Notes: generated from the sequence alone by a model not told the origin. Counted from the stretch's first letter, positions 1 through 9,582 are shown. The stretch: 41,460 bases of DNA from an uncultured Marinospirillum sp. (GCA_947624795.1 CANQLY010000002.1:1-41460); one strand, 5' to 3'. Made by a program: numbers and translations.

Positions 1-391
1 CCAACTGCGCTAGGGTGACGGAAGCGAGTAACTGGTGAATAGCTTGGGTAACCCGCTGCCAGTTATCGGCCACGCCGCAATGCGCCACTCGGTCGCACTG
101 GTGCTTTGCAAGGCTGCATTCGGTCATGGCTAGCGGCCCTTCTATGGCAATAATTAAATCACTGGCGACAATTTGGTGGGCTTCTTTGGCAAGCTGATAA
201 CCCCCTTGCACACCCCGCCAAGAAACAAGCAGCTCTGCTTTAATCAGCATTTTTAATAGCTTGCTTACGGTTGGACGAGGCAAACCTAGCTCATCAGCCA
301 GTGCTTTAGTGGTATAAAGGCGCTGTGGCTCCCTTGCCATCTGTGCCATAATTACCACGGCATAATCCGTTAGCTTACTCAGTCTTAACAC
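1..391 (-). CDS. SUF system Fe-S assembly regulator, Rrf2 family (partial)
   Basis: The 3' end is cut by the left edge; 130 codons are visible. The start is a GTG preceded by AAAGGT, giving MLRLSKLTDYAVVIM. A winged helix-turn-helix follows (residues about 20-60, including LPRPTVSKLLKML and RGVQGGYQLA). Then come IAIEGPLAMTEC and three cysteines spaced C-x6-C-x5-C, the usual place for the Fe-S cluster ligands of IscR/SUF-type Rrf2 proteins. The family senses Fe-S or iron status and controls the suf operon, which in relatives lies directly downstream; here that would be off the left edge. An inverted repeat sits over its likely promoter (455-472), suggesting autoregulation. The assignment to the SUF-regulator subfamily rather than IscR rests on the TDYAVVIMAQMA and EGPLAMTECS wording and is fairly secure. 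Confidence 0.88.
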   Translation of the reverse strand, partial: MLRLSKLTDYAVVIMAQMAREPQRLYTTKALADELGLPRPTVSKLLKMLIKAELLVSWRGVQGGYQLAKEAHQIVASDLIIAIEGPLAMTECSLAKHQCDRVAHCGVADNWQRVTQAIHQLLASVTLAQL

Positions 392-450
392 GCGTTTTAC
401 CTTTTATCTTACAAATAACTTTTATCTTTTGAATAACTTTAACAACTTTT

Positions 451-481
451 TTAATACCAGACCATTCTAGTACCTTTTCAA
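451..481 (-). promoter_or_regulatory. Putative promoter of the SUF regulator with overlapping dyad
   Basis: On the minus strand TTGAAA (481-476) is followed by TGGTATTAA, an extended -10-like element. Spacing is 17 nt to GGTATT or 19 nt to TATTAA. An inverted repeat TACTAGA-ATGG-TCTGGTA (472-455, six of seven arm positions paired) covers the spacer and the start of the -10. Its position suits an autoregulatory operator. The promoter is a reading by eye; the dyad is directly visible. Confidence 0.45.
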
Positions 482-508
482 TTCCCAGTAAAGCAGTCAA
501 CTACTCAC

Positions 509-543
509 AAAAAAACCCGAAGCCCTAAAAAGGACTTCGGGTT
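509..543 (-). terminator. Rho-independent terminator of icd
   Basis: A 9-bp perfect stem AACCCGAAG/CTTCGGGTT (514-522 and 535-543) with a 12-nt loop is followed on the minus strand by seven T residues (515-509). It lies 31 nt beyond the icd stop codon and upstream of the SUF regulator promoter, so it separates the two transcription units. Confidence 0.9.
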
Positions 544-573
544 AGTTTACTTACTAGCTTAAGTAGTTATTAC

Positions 574-2796
574 TTACTTAACGCTTTCAATCGCCTGATT
601 AAAGGTTGCGCTAGGGCGCATCACTGCATTCACCTTCGCTTGGTCTAAACGGTAATAACCGCCTAAATCAACTGGCTGACCTTGCACCTTGTTTAGCTCA
701 TCAAGAATTTTTTCTTCGTTCTCGGCCAAAGTTTTAGCCAAAGGAGCAAACTTAGCTGCAAGAGCTGCGTCGTCTTTTTGGGCCGCTAATTCTTGCGCCC
801 AATAAAGGGTTAGGTAGAAGTGGCTGCCACGGTTATCAAGCTCGCCCACTTTACGTGAAGGCGACTTGTTGTTTTCTAGCAAAGTACCGGTAGCTTTATC
901 AAGCGCCTGACCTAAAACCTTGGCGGTTTTATTGTCATTTTTCTGGCCTAGCTCTTCTAAAGACACCGCAATGGCTAAAAACTCGCCTAAAGAATCCCAA
1001 CGCAAGTGGTTTTCTTCTAGTACTTGCTGTACGTGCTTAGGAGCTGAACCGCCTGCGCCTGTTTCGTACATACCGCCGCCTGCCAACATAGGAACAATCG
1101 ACAGCATTTTAGCTGACGTACCTAATTCCATAATGGGGAACAAGTCAGTTAGGTAGTCACGCAATACGTTACCGGTTACAGAAATGGTGTCTTTACCGCG
1201 AATTAAGCGTTCCATAGTGGTACGAATAGCACGGTTGTAGCCCATTACACGCAAGTCTAAACCAGAGGTATCGTGGTCTTTTAGGTAAACTTCTACTTTT
1301 TTGCGTAGCTCACGGTCGTGGGCACGCTCGGCATCTAGCCAGAAAATTGCGGTAGTTTCTGAGTTACGTGCACGGGTTACTGCTAGTTTTACCCAGTCAC
1401 GAACCGCCGCATCTTTGGTTTGACAAGCACGCCAAATATCGCCTTTTTCTACTTCGTGCTGCATAAGAACCGTGCCGTCTGCTTTAACAACACGCATGGT
1501 TCCGTCGGCTTTCATTTCAAAAGTTTTGTCGTGTGAACCGTATTCTTCTGCCTTCATTGCCATAAGACCAACGTTAGGCACAGTGCCCATAGTGGTCGGG
1601 TCAAATGCACCGTTAGTACGGCAGAAGTTAATCATTTCTTGGTAAATGCGTGCATAGGTCGATTCTGGCATAACCGCTTTAGCATCTTTTAGCTTACCAT
1701 CACGGCCCCACATTTTACCCGAGTTACGAATCATCGCAGGCATAGACGCATCAACGATTACATCGCTAGGTACGTGCAGGTTGGTAATGCCTTTAACGGA
1801 ATCAACCATCGCCATTTCTGGGCGGTCTTCATAACAAGCATGAATGGCTTCTTCAATTTCTTCTTGCTGTGAATGAGGCAAGCTTTTGATGTTGTCATAA
1901 ACGCTGGCCATACCATTGTTAGGGTTAACGCCAAGCTCGTCAAATAAGTCACCGTACTTATCGAATACGTCTTTAAAGAAGGTGCGTACAGCGTGACCAA
2001 AAACGATGGGGTGCGACACTTTCATCATGGTGGCTTTAACGTGCAAAGACCACATAACGCCATCTTCTTTACATTCTTGCAAAGTGCGCTCAAAGAAGTT
2101 GCTTAGCTGGCGGGCGCTCATGCACATGCCGTCTAATACTTCGCCTTCTTCTAAAGCTAGGGTCTTTTTAACTTCAACTTTGCCGTCTGCGCCTACAAAT
2201 TCTAAACGCACATCACCGGCTTTTTCCATAGTAATGGCTTGTTCGGTAGAAAAGAAATCACCGCCACGCATATAATCAGCGTGTGAACGTGATGCCTTGC
2301 TCCACTGCCCCATCGAGTGAGGGAATTTGCGTGCAAAGGCTTTTACAGCCGCAGGTGCACGGCGGTCAGAGTTACCCTGACGCAATACTGGGTTTACCGC
2401 ACTGCCCAAAATTTTAGCGTAACGACCGTGGGTTTCTTTGTCTTCTTCGGTGCTTGGCTCATCGACATAATCAGGCAAATCAAAGCCTTGCGATTGCAGC
2501 TCTTTAATGGCTGCTTTTAGCTGAGGAATAGAAGCACTAACGTTAGGAAGTTTAATAATGTTGGCATCGGGGTGTTTGGCTAGCTCGCCCAATTCTTCTA
2601 ATGTATCAACTACACGCTGATCTTCTTTTAAACGATCAGAAAATGTGGATAAAATACGTGCGGCAACTGAAATATCGCTGGTTTCAACTTCAATATCAGC
2701 GGCTTTAGCAAAAGCACTTACAATGGGCAAAAGTGAATAAGTTGCCAGTGCTGGTGCTTCATCTGTCAAAGTATAAATAATTTTAGGTGTTGTCAT
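574..2796 (-). CDS. icd: Monomeric NADP-dependent isocitrate dehydrogenase
   Basis: Converts isocitrate to 2-oxoglutarate with NADP in the TCA cycle. The 740-residue length and sequence (for example [15 protein letters not shown] near residue 580 and [15 protein letters not shown] near residue 655) are those of the monomeric IDH type known from Azotobacter and many marine bacteria. This type is unrelated in length to the roughly 416-residue dimeric enzyme of E. coli. The ATG has AAGGA 14 nt and GGGGAA about 4 nt upstream. It appears monocistronic, with a strong terminator downstream and a 166-bp AT-rich leader that separates it from the glnE pair. A dyad near 2842-2860 could be an operator. 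No truncation or odd residues were noticed. Confidence 0.96.
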   Translation of the reverse strand: MTTPKIIYTLTDEAPALATYSLLPIVSAFAKAADIEVETSDISVAARILSTFSDRLKEDQRVVDTLEELGELAKHPDANIIKLPNVSASIPQLKAAIKELQSQGFDLPDYVDEPSTEEDKETHGRYAKILGSAVNPVLRQGNSDRRAPAAVKAFARKFPHSMGQWSKASRSHADYMRGGDFFSTEQAITMEKAGDVRLEFVGADGKVEVKKTLALEEGEVLDGMCMSARQLSNFFERTLQECKEDGVMWSLHVKATMMKVSHPIVFGHAVRTFFKDVFDKYGDLFDELGVNPNNGMASVYDNIKSLPHSQQEEIEEAIHACYEDRPEMAMVDSVKGITNLHVPSDVIVDASMPAMIRNSGKMWGRDGKLKDAKAVMPESTYARIYQEMINFCRTNGAFDPTTMGTVPNVGLMAMKAEEYGSHDKTFEMKADGTMRVVKADGTVLMQHEVEKGDIWRACQTKDAAVRDWVKLAVTRARNSETTAIFWLDAERAHDRELRKKVEVYLKDHDTSGLDLRVMGYNRAIRTTMERLIRGKDTISVTGNVLRDYLTDLFPIMELGTSAKMLSIVPMLAGGGMYETGAGGSAPKHVQQVLEENHLRWDSLGEFLAIAVSLEELGQKNDNKTAKVLGQALDKATGTLLENNKSPSRKVGELDNRGSHFYLTLYWAQELAAQKDDAALAAKFAPLAKTLAENEEKILDELNKVQGQPVDLGGYYRLDQAKVNAVMRPSATFNQAIESVK

Positions 2797-2841
2797 TTAA
2801 TTCCCCGATTCCTTAGTTGCATGATCGACAACTCGCCATTG

Positions 2842-2877
2842 GTGTAACTTTTGGTCACACGTTTGGCCAGAGTTATA
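2842..2877 (-). promoter_or_regulatory. Possible icd promoter and operator-like dyad
   Basis: On the minus strand TATAAC (2877-2872) could be a -10 element, although no good -35 is visible. Twelve bases downstream is the inverted repeat GTGTGAC-CAAAA-GTTACAC (2860-2842, one arm mismatch). It resembles a CRP/FNR-class half-site pair but has a spacer of the wrong length for CRP. It would fall close to the transcription start of icd. Suggestive only. Confidence 0.3.
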
Positions 2878-2962
2878 CGCTTAAAAACAGGTTTTTAATT
2901 TTTTTAGTAGTTTTACTACATTCATTTTACAGAAAATTTGCTAATTTTTATACCAGCACGGC

Positions 2963-3937
2963 TTAATACCAAGGGATAAGATGATTGGCCAGCAAATTTA
3001 CATCCAGCCACTGGGCACCTAAACCGGCCGCCTGACCTAGGTTTTCAGGTGTTTTATTTGCCACAGTAAGGTAAGTAGGCAAGCCACAACTTAACGCAAG
3101 TAAAGCCAAAGCATTGTCGTTTGCAAGCTGAACTTTTGCCAAAGCCATTAAATCAACCACCTCATCCCAGCTTAATAAGCCCGCCAAATTACTAACTGCC
3201 GCCTGAACCCTTGCATCCATTCTAGCCAATAAATCTGTAATTTCTAACTGTTCATGGCGTGAAGCAAATAACCAAATTTGCCAACCCTGCTCGATTGCCT
3301 GTAATAACTGCGCTTCAATTTGTTCTAAACTTGCAGCACAATTTAGGCTGGTTTTGGGTACGTTTCGGGTGCCAGGACTCCAAGCTAAAATAGGCTTATC
3401 TAGGTTAAGTTGGTGCTGCTGAATTAAAGCGGCCTGCTGTGCTTTGTCTACTTTAAGCTTAACTGGCTGATAATCTGGCAAAGGCTCGCCAATATCCCAA
3501 GCTAAAGCACGGTAACGATCAACCAAATGGGGGTGCAAATCTTTACGGGCGAGGCGAATATCCATTAACAAGGCATAGCGGTACAAACCACGGTAACCGG
3601 TTCTTTCTGGAATGTTGGCAAGGGCTGGAATTAAAGCCGGTTTAAAGCGTTCTGGTAACACCCAAGCTCGGTCATAGTCTTTGCCCTGCAAAGTAACGCC
3701 AGCATTCCAAAACACTTTTACGCCCATGTTAGGCTCGGGCATATTCCACAACTCATCAACCTGTGGAAAACGCTTAACCAAATTGGTTAGTCCCATCGGC
3801 GTCATTGCATCTAAGGCTTGCTTTGGGTAACGAGCACGCACGTCATTTAATAGGGCTTGCGCCAGCAATACCTTTTCAACACTGCCAGGAAGTAGTACTA
3901 GGTTACGGCCTGACTTGATTCGTTTAAAGCGAGGCAT
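2963..3937 (-). CDS. Degenerate heptosyltransferase II (WaaF)-like protein, GT9 family
   Basis: Clearly related to WaaF along its length: YDRAWVLPERFKPALIPALA, IPERTGYRGLYRYALLMDIR and LVDRYRALAWDIG align with conserved WaaF blocks. WaaF adds heptose to lipid A-core, using ADP-heptose. Three functional motifs have decayed. The N-terminal loop that in WaaF reads roughly PSWVGD is here PGSVEK (residues 17-22), placing Lys22 where the catalytic Asp is expected. The PGA-x-x-GPAKRWP nucleotide-sugar motif is PGTRNVPKTSLN (about residue 190). NDSGLMH is NDNALAL (about residue 272). At 324 residues it is slightly short. It starts 21 nt after glnE on the same strand, so the two are probably cotranscribed. 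Family membership is secure; enzymatic activity is doubtful. It may be a non-catalytic paralogue or a transferase with another donor. Confidence 0.75.
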   Translation of the reverse strand: MPRFKRIKSGRNLVLLPGSVEKVLLAQALLNDVRARYPKQALDAMTPMGLTNLVKRFPQVDELWNMPEPNMGVKVFWNAGVTLQGKDYDRAWVLPERFKPALIPALANIPERTGYRGLYRYALLMDIRLARKDLHPHLVDRYRALAWDIGEPLPDYQPVKLKVDKAQQAALIQQHQLNLDKPILAWSPGTRNVPKTSLNCAASLEQIEAQLLQAIEQGWQIWLFASRHEQLEITDLLARMDARVQAAVSNLAGLLSWDEVVDLMALAKVQLANDNALALLALSCGLPTYLTVANKTPENLGQAAGLGAQWLDVNLLANHLIPWY

Positions 3938-3958
3938 AAAATTCCTATGATTATTTAA

Positions 3959-6898
3959 CTAGGGTGATTCTAGTGGTTGAATTAAAAGCGCTTGCCATAT
4001 TTCCACCACTTGCTGGCGGCATTCAACCCAAGGCTGGGCAGGTAAAAAATCACCGGCCTTTTCAAGTGCAGCATGGTGGGTTATTTGGCGGTAAGTTAAA
4101 TAGGTGGTTTGTAAACTGGCCACCTGTGCTTTGGACAACACACCTGTGGCAGCAAGTGCATCAAGTATCCGCATATTGTCAGTAAACTCATACAGTGCTG
4201 GGTGAAGGTGGCTGTAGGCTAACACCAAATACTGCACAATAAACTCAATATCAACCAAGCCACCCACGCCTTGCTTAACGTGAAACTGCTCGTTGTTGGT
4301 TTGCTTGGAACCTAGGCTTGCACGCATTTTTTCACGCATGCTAACCACGTCTTCACGCAGCTTGGTTAAATCTCTGGGCTGGCTCAGTAGGCTGGCTCGT
4401 AACTGGTTAAACTGCTGGGTTAACAGTGGGTCACCACAGACTACACGGGCACGAATTAATGCCTGATGTTCCCAAGTCCAAGCTTGGCTGGCTTGGTAAT
4501 CTGCAAAGGCTTTTAAACTGCTAACTAATAAACCGGCATTGCCTGAAGGCCGCAGGCGCATGTCCACTTCATACAGCTGACCCGAAGGCGTGGCGGTGGC
4601 TAAAAAATGAATAATGCGCTGACCCAAACGGCTAAACCAAGTCACGCTGTCTAAAGACTTATTGCCCACACTGCCTTGGGTGGGGTGGCCATCGTGAATA
4701 AACACTAGGTCTAAATCTGAGCCATAGCCTAGTTCAATGCCGCCCAATTTACCGTAACCCACTATAATAAAACCGCTGGCTGTTGGGTCATCGCTGTTTA
4801 ATACCGGCAGGCCATAACGCTGGGTTAAATCACGCCAAGTTTGGTGCAGTACTTGTTCAAGTAAAACTTCAGCTATGTAAGTTAAATAATCGCTAACCTT
4901 CATTAAATGCCGTTGGGCTATTAAATCAGAAGCCGCCACACGCAGCACATTGGCATGACGAAAATAACGCAAAGCTTCCATTAAGGCTTCCATGTCATCT
5001 TCTGGAATGCGGCTAAGTTGCTGGCGTAACTCATCTTGTAAATGGCTTTTATCGGCAGGGGTGTAAAGCGTTTCTGGGCTTAGCAATTCATCTAACAAAA
5101 TGGGCATTTTAGCAAGCTGTTCTGCTAACCAAGGGCTGGCGGCACACAGGGTCACTAGCTGTTTTAAAGCTTCGGGGTTTTCAGTTAACAGTACCAAATA
5201 AGCCGTGCGGCGCAACACTGCCTCCACCAGCCACAGGGTTCTTTCTAAAGCGGCATCAGGATTTTGGGTAGCTGACGCAGCCATTAATAACTGCGGCATT
5301 AACTGGTTAAGCCTTTCTCGACCAATGGGCTGCATATTGGCAACGGCACGGCTGGAATACAGTAAGCGCAAAAGTTTCATGCTAGTTTCTGCTTGTTGAA
5401 AACCGGCTTGCTGCAAAGAATTGAATGCCTGAACAGGGTTGGCTTGCTCGCTCCACAAACACACCAAGGCTTCATCAATTTTAGTCGGCTCTGGCTGCTC
5501 TTCTTCTGGGTCGGCAATAATGGCATCAAAGTGTTGGCGAACCTGTTGTTTAACTTTTTGTAGTTTGGCATAAAAACTAGGCCAGTCGACAAAACCACAA
5601 CGCCAAGCTATGCGTGCTTGGGCTAGCTCATCGTCTGGCAGTGTTTGGGTTTGCTTATCGGCCAAGCCTTGCAAAGCATGCTCTAAATCACGCAAAAACT
5701 CATAGGCGGCTAACAGTTCTTGGCTGGCTTCCAGCGGCATTAAGTCAAGGCAGGCAATAATGGGTAATACTTTTTTTATCGAACGTTCTTGCAGTTCGGT
5801 GTCTCGCCCACCACGAATCAGCTGAAACACTTGGCTAATAAATTCCACTTCACGAATGCCGCCCAACCCCAGCTTAATATTATTCTCTAAGCTTTTACGA
5901 CGCACCTCGCTGTTAATCATCGCCTTCATGGCACGTAAAGCTTCTATGGCACTAAAATCTAAATATTTACGATAAACAAACGGGCGCAGCTCATCTAATA
6001 GGCGCTCACCGGCTTGTTTGTCGCCGGCGATTACCCGTGCCTTAATCATGGCATAGCGTTCCCAATCTCGGCCTTGCTGCTGGTAATAATCTAACAAGGC
6101 GTTAAAGCTAAGCGCCAAAGCACCGGCATCACCGTAAGGGCGCAAACGCATATCCACCCGAAAAACAAAACCATCAGCGGTGGCTTTATCTAACAGCGCA
6201 ATTAGTTTTTGACCAATACGGGTGAAGTAGTCTTGGTTATCAAAGCTGCGTTTACCGCCTAGGGTTTCGCCTTGGGCGGCAAAGGCAAAAATAAGATCAA
6301 TGTCCGATGAAAGGTTTAACTCGCCTGCACCAAGTTTACCCATGCCTAAAACCACTAACCGCAGCGGCTGCACCTCACCTGCTTCAACTTGTAAAAGACT
6401 AACGCCCCGTGCATAAGGTTTGCCCCAAGCTGCTGCATAAAAGCTTTCAAGCCAAACCAAGGCAGCTTCGGTGGTGACTTCGGCTAAATAAGAAACTTCA
6501 GCGGCTGTTTGCCAAACGCTATGTGGGTTCCCTGCTGCTTGAGCATCACGCCACAACAAACGCAGCATCACGGCACGGCGAAATAACCGCAGTTGACGCT
6601 GTAAACTGGCTTCATCGGTTGGCAGTTGGTCTAGCGCATTTTCTAGGTATTCTTGGCACCAAAGTTGATAATCTGCCAATTTAAGAGGAGTATCTAAGCG
6701 GCTCTGCTGAGCAAGCTGATTAAGCAACTCAGGATTAGCTAATAAAATTTCTGTGGCATAATCACTGCTAGCCAACACCCTAGCCAAGCCATCTAACCTG
6801 TCACTTGCAATAAGCACACTAAAATTAGCCAGTGCCTGCTGGGTTAAAGCTTGAAGACTTGCAGGAAAAAATGGCGCACCCTGTTGTGACTTAGGCAT
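3959..6898 (-). CDS. glnE: Glutamine synthetase adenylyltransferase / adenylyl-removing enzyme
   Basis: Bifunctional cytoplasmic enzyme that adenylylates and deadenylylates glutamine synthetase in response to PII and glutamine. Both nucleotidyltransferase halves are present: GMGKLGAGELNLSSDIDLIF at residues 185-204 (deadenylylation half) and GYGKLGGIELGYGSDLDLVF at 714-733 (adenylylation half), each with the G-K-L-G and D-x-D residues. Each is followed by a helical domain carrying a VEFI motif (GGIREVEFISQVFQL, GGLVDIEFIVQYL). Length is 979 residues, a little above E. coli (946). The ATG has GGAGAGG directly upstream. It is divergent from the 2OG oxygenase gene across about 90 bp and is followed closely by the WaaF-like gene. 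Confidence 0.97.
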   Translation of the reverse strand: MPKSQQGAPFFPASLQALTQQALANFSVLIASDRLDGLARVLASSDYATEILLANPELLNQLAQQSRLDTPLKLADYQLWCQEYLENALDQLPTDEASLQRQLRLFRRAVMLRLLWRDAQAAGNPHSVWQTAAEVSYLAEVTTEAALVWLESFYAAAWGKPYARGVSLLQVEAGEVQPLRLVVLGMGKLGAGELNLSSDIDLIFAFAAQGETLGGKRSFDNQDYFTRIGQKLIALLDKATADGFVFRVDMRLRPYGDAGALALSFNALLDYYQQQGRDWERYAMIKARVIAGDKQAGERLLDELRPFVYRKYLDFSAIEALRAMKAMINSEVRRKSLENNIKLGLGGIREVEFISQVFQLIRGGRDTELQERSIKKVLPIIACLDLMPLEASQELLAAYEFLRDLEHALQGLADKQTQTLPDDELAQARIAWRCGFVDWPSFYAKLQKVKQQVRQHFDAIIADPEEEQPEPTKIDEALVCLWSEQANPVQAFNSLQQAGFQQAETSMKLLRLLYSSRAVANMQPIGRERLNQLMPQLLMAASATQNPDAALERTLWLVEAVLRRTAYLVLLTENPEALKQLVTLCAASPWLAEQLAKMPILLDELLSPETLYTPADKSHLQDELRQQLSRIPEDDMEALMEALRYFRHANVLRVAASDLIAQRHLMKVSDYLTYIAEVLLEQVLHQTWRDLTQRYGLPVLNSDDPTASGFIIVGYGKLGGIELGYGSDLDLVFIHDGHPTQGSVGNKSLDSVTWFSRLGQRIIHFLATATPSGQLYEVDMRLRPSGNAGLLVSSLKAFADYQASQAWTWEHQALIRARVVCGDPLLTQQFNQLRASLLSQPRDLTKLREDVVSMREKMRASLGSKQTNNEQFHVKQGVGGLVDIEFIVQYLVLAYSHLHPALYEFTDNMRILDALAATGVLSKAQVASLQTTYLTYRQITHHAALEKAGDFLPAQPWVECRQQVVEIWQALLIQPLESP

Positions 6899-6987
6899 AA
6901 CCCTCTCCTAGAAAAAGAGTTTAAAATAGGCAACTAGCATAGTGACTGGTGGCTTTTGGCTCAACATTATTTTACAGGCACTTGATT

Positions 6988-7707
6988 ATGTCTGATATTC
7001 ATTTAGAACGTGTTATTGATTTAGCCCTTAAAACACCCCCTAGCCCAGATTTAGTGAGTGGGCTACCTGCTGCGCCAGCTAGTTTTTGTTTTACTAGCCT
7101 TATTGATGGTTTGGTTGAAAAGCGCTGGTTTGTAGCAGAAAACTATTTACCCAAAGCGCTGTGTAATCAGTTACAGCAAGACCTGCTGCTGTTACACGAA
7201 CAATCTTTGCTTTCACCGGCAGGCATAGGCCGTGGTAAAAACCACCTGCTCAATGAAGAAGTCAGGGGCGATTATACCCACTGGTTAGATGGCAGCAGCC
7301 TAGCGCAACAGTCTTATTTAGCCCTAATGCGTGAATTAAAAAACACCTTAAACCGTGAACTCTTTTTAGGCCTGTTTGAATACGAATGCCATTATGCACT
7401 CTACCCAGCCGGTGCTTTTTATAAAAAGCACGTCGATAGTTTTCGTGGCCAAACTAACCGTAAAGTGACCACCGTGGTGTATTTAAATTCAGCATGGCAA
7501 ACAAAAGATGCTGGCGAAATGCGGCTTTATCACCCAAAAACCCAGCAACCTTTATTAGACGTTGCGCCACGCAGTGGTACCCTAGTGTGCTTTATGTCAG
7601 AAGATTTACCCCACGAAGTGCTGCCAACAAACGCAGACCGCACAAGCATTGCTGGCTGGTTTCGCTGCAACACTTCTTTAAATGGGCGGATAGACCCAGC
7701 ACGCTAA
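6988..7707 (+). CDS. 2-oxoglutarate/Fe(II)-dependent oxygenase (prolyl 4-hydroxylase-like)
   Basis: The C-terminal half is a double-stranded beta-helix oxygenase with its metal and cosubstrate residues: His148 and Asp150 (KKHVDSF), His209 (LPHEV) and Arg218 (RTSIAGWF). The family hydroxylates protein or small-molecule substrates using O2 and 2-oxoglutarate; the substrate here is unknown. I prefer the ATG at 6988 (239 residues, MSDIHLERVI) over an in-frame GTG at 6949, because an AGG lies about 10 nt before the ATG and the extra 13 residues look like untranslated leader. It is divergent from glnE and precedes the SulP transporter, with a weak hairpin between them. Confidence 0.85.
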   Translation: MSDIHLERVIDLALKTPPSPDLVSGLPAAPASFCFTSLIDGLVEKRWFVAENYLPKALCNQLQQDLLLLHEQSLLSPAGIGRGKNHLLNEEVRGDYTHWLDGSSLAQQSYLALMRELKNTLNRELFLGLFEYECHYALYPAGAFYKKHVDSFRGQTNRKVTTVVYLNSAWQTKDAGEMRLYHPKTQQPLLDVAPRSGTLVCFMSEDLPHEVLPTNADRTSIAGWFRCNTSLNGRIDPAR

Positions 7708-7719
7708 GCTTGCATACCT

Positions 7720-7746
7720 AGCCTTTTTAAAAGGCTGTGTCTTTTT
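7720..7746 (+). terminator. Possible weak terminator after the oxygenase gene
   Basis: AGCCTT (7720-7725) pairs with AAGGCT (7731-7736) across a short AT loop, followed by GTGTCTTTTT. The T-run is displaced from the stem by a few bases, so termination is probably incomplete, and read-through into the SulP gene is possible. Confidence 0.45.
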
Positions 7747-7789
7747 ATTACCTTGCTACTTTTAGTATCAAGGCACAACCAGAGGATTA

Positions 7790-9505
7790 ATGATGTCCTT
7801 TCCGATTGCTTCAGCCATTAAGGACACCTTTAAACAAGGTTATACCTTACAAGATTTACGAGCCGATTTATTAGCAGGTATCACCCTAGGCATTATTGCG
7901 ATTCCCCTAGCCATGGCGCTTGCCATTGCCAGTGGTGTGCCGCCACAATACGGCCTGTATACCGCCATAGTGGGTGGTGCGGTAATTGCGCTTAGTGGTG
8001 GCTCACGCTTTTCTGTTAGCGGCCCAACCGCTGCTTTTGTGGTTATTTTATTACCGGTTACTAGCCAATACGGTTTGGGTGGCCTGCTTATCGCCACCCT
8101 AATGGCAGGGGCTATTCAGCTTACAATGGGGGCGCTTAGGCTAGGGCGGCTAATTCAATTCATTCCTGCGCCAGTAACCTTAGGCTTTACTGCCGGTATT
8201 GCTTTGGTGATTGCTAGCCTGCAATTAAAAGATTTATTTGGCTTAAGTGAAATGGATAACACGGCTCACTTTTTTGTCAAGCTTATGGATTTTTTTAGCC
8301 TAGCAGGGCAAATAAGTGGGGGTGATTTATTGATTGGTGTGGTTACCCTAGGCGTGCTTATTCTTTGGCCACGCCTTAAAACACCCATACCCGGGCATTT
8401 ACCTGCCTTGTTACTTGGTACTGCGCTTGCCCTATTAGGCAGTTATTGGTTAGCAGATTTTGAAGTCGTACTTCTAGGTGATCAGTTTAGCTGGACGCTA
8501 GGTGAAGAGTCTGGCCGTGGCATTCCACCCGTTGCGCCTTCTTTTTTATTACCTTGGCTAATGCCCAATGCCCAAGGCAATGCCATAGGTTTTAGTTGGG
8601 AACTGTTTAGTGCGCTACTACCAGCAGCCTTTACTATTGCCATGCTAGGCGCTATTGAATCTTTGCTGTGTGCGGTGGTGGGTGATTCTTTAACCGGTAC
8701 TAAGCACGACCCTAATGCAGAGTTGGTTGGGCAGGGTTTAGGTAACCTAGTCGTGCCTTTTTTTGGCGGCATAACGGCTACTGGTGCTTTGGCAAGAACC
8801 GCAGCAAATATACGCGCTGGTGGTCGCTCACCTTTCGCCTCATTTTTTCATGCGCTTATGGTCTTGGCCAGCGTACTGGTTTTTTCTGATTGGCTGTCTT
8901 ACTTACCTATGGCGGCATTAGCAGGCTTATTGCTGATGGTGGCTTGGAACATGAGCGAGGTCCATCACGTTATTCGCATGATAAAAGCTGCACCCCCCAG
9001 TGATCTGCTCGTATTAATCACCTGTTTTAGCTTAACGGTAATATTTGATATGGTACTTGCTGTTAGCGTGGGGATTGTGCTGGCTTCTTTACTGTTTATG
9101 GGACGCATGGCACAAGCAACCCAAAGCTATACGCTAAATGAACGTGAACACCAACGCATGCAACTGCCCGAAGGTGTGGCTTATGTGCGTATCGCTGGCC
9201 CGTTATTTTTTGGTGCAGCAGAAAAGGCTTTAGGGCGTTTATCGCAGGTTTCAGAAGGCATTGATGCTATTTTTATTGATATGCACCAAGTGTCTAGCCT
9301 AGATATAACCGCCATTGATTCACTGGACAATGCGCTTCGTCAGCTAATGTTAGCCAACAAAACCATTGTTTTTATCGGGCTTAACCCACGTTTAATTTTA
9401 AAACTGCGCAGGGCAGGTATTCGTAAAAATGCACACCTAAGTTTTGCACGCAGTGCTAACCAAGCCTGTAAACGCTGGCATGCAAAACAACAGTGTCAAA
9501 GCTAA
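7790..9505 (+). CDS. dauA: SulP-family anion/C4-dicarboxylate transporter, DauA (YchM)-like, with STAS domain
   Basis: Inner-membrane transporter. Residues about 25-430 are a chain of hydrophobic segments with SulP signatures (LLAGITLGIIAIPLAMALAI, GGSRFSVSGPTAAFVVIL, GAIESLLCAVVGDSLTGTKH, GLGNLVVPFFGGITATGA). A cytoplasmic STAS domain follows from about 460 to 560 (VAYVRIAGPLFFGAAEKAL through IDMHQVSSLDITAIDSLD). The wording is closest, from memory, to E. coli DauA, a succinate transporter, so C4-dicarboxylates are more likely than sulfate; bicarbonate or sulfate remain possible. The start is one of two adjacent ATGs (7790 or 7793); AGAGGA at 7781-7786 is better spaced for the second. Length of 571 residues is normal. 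Confidence 0.88.
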   Translation: MMSFPIASAIKDTFKQGYTLQDLRADLLAGITLGIIAIPLAMALAIASGVPPQYGLYTAIVGGAVIALSGGSRFSVSGPTAAFVVILLPVTSQYGLGGLLIATLMAGAIQLTMGALRLGRLIQFIPAPVTLGFTAGIALVIASLQLKDLFGLSEMDNTAHFFVKLMDFFSLAGQISGGDLLIGVVTLGVLILWPRLKTPIPGHLPALLLGTALALLGSYWLADFEVVLLGDQFSWTLGEESGRGIPPVAPSFLLPWLMPNAQGNAIGFSWELFSALLPAAFTIAMLGAIESLLCAVVGDSLTGTKHDPNAELVGQGLGNLVVPFFGGITATGALARTAANIRAGGRSPFASFFHALMVLASVLVFSDWLSYLPMAALAGLLLMVAWNMSEVHHVIRMIKAAPPSDLLVLITCFSLTVIFDMVLAVSVGIVLASLLFMGRMAQATQSYTLNEREHQRMQLPEGVAYVRIAGPLFFGAAEKALGRLSQVSEGIDAIFIDMHQVSSLDITAIDSLDNALRQLMLANKTIVFIGLNPRLILKLRRAGIRKNAHLSFARSANQACKRWHAKQQCQS

Positions 9506-9582
9506 TCAAAACACTAAACATCGACCCATAACAGCCGACTACTTAAACGAGTACTTTTCAATTAAGCTTGGAGCTTTGAACT

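Noticed and set aside
2900..2930. Hairpin TAGTA-GTTT-TACTA as a terminator after the WaaF-like gene
   Set aside because: On the minus strand it is followed by A-rich, not T-rich, sequence; the stem is only 5 bp.
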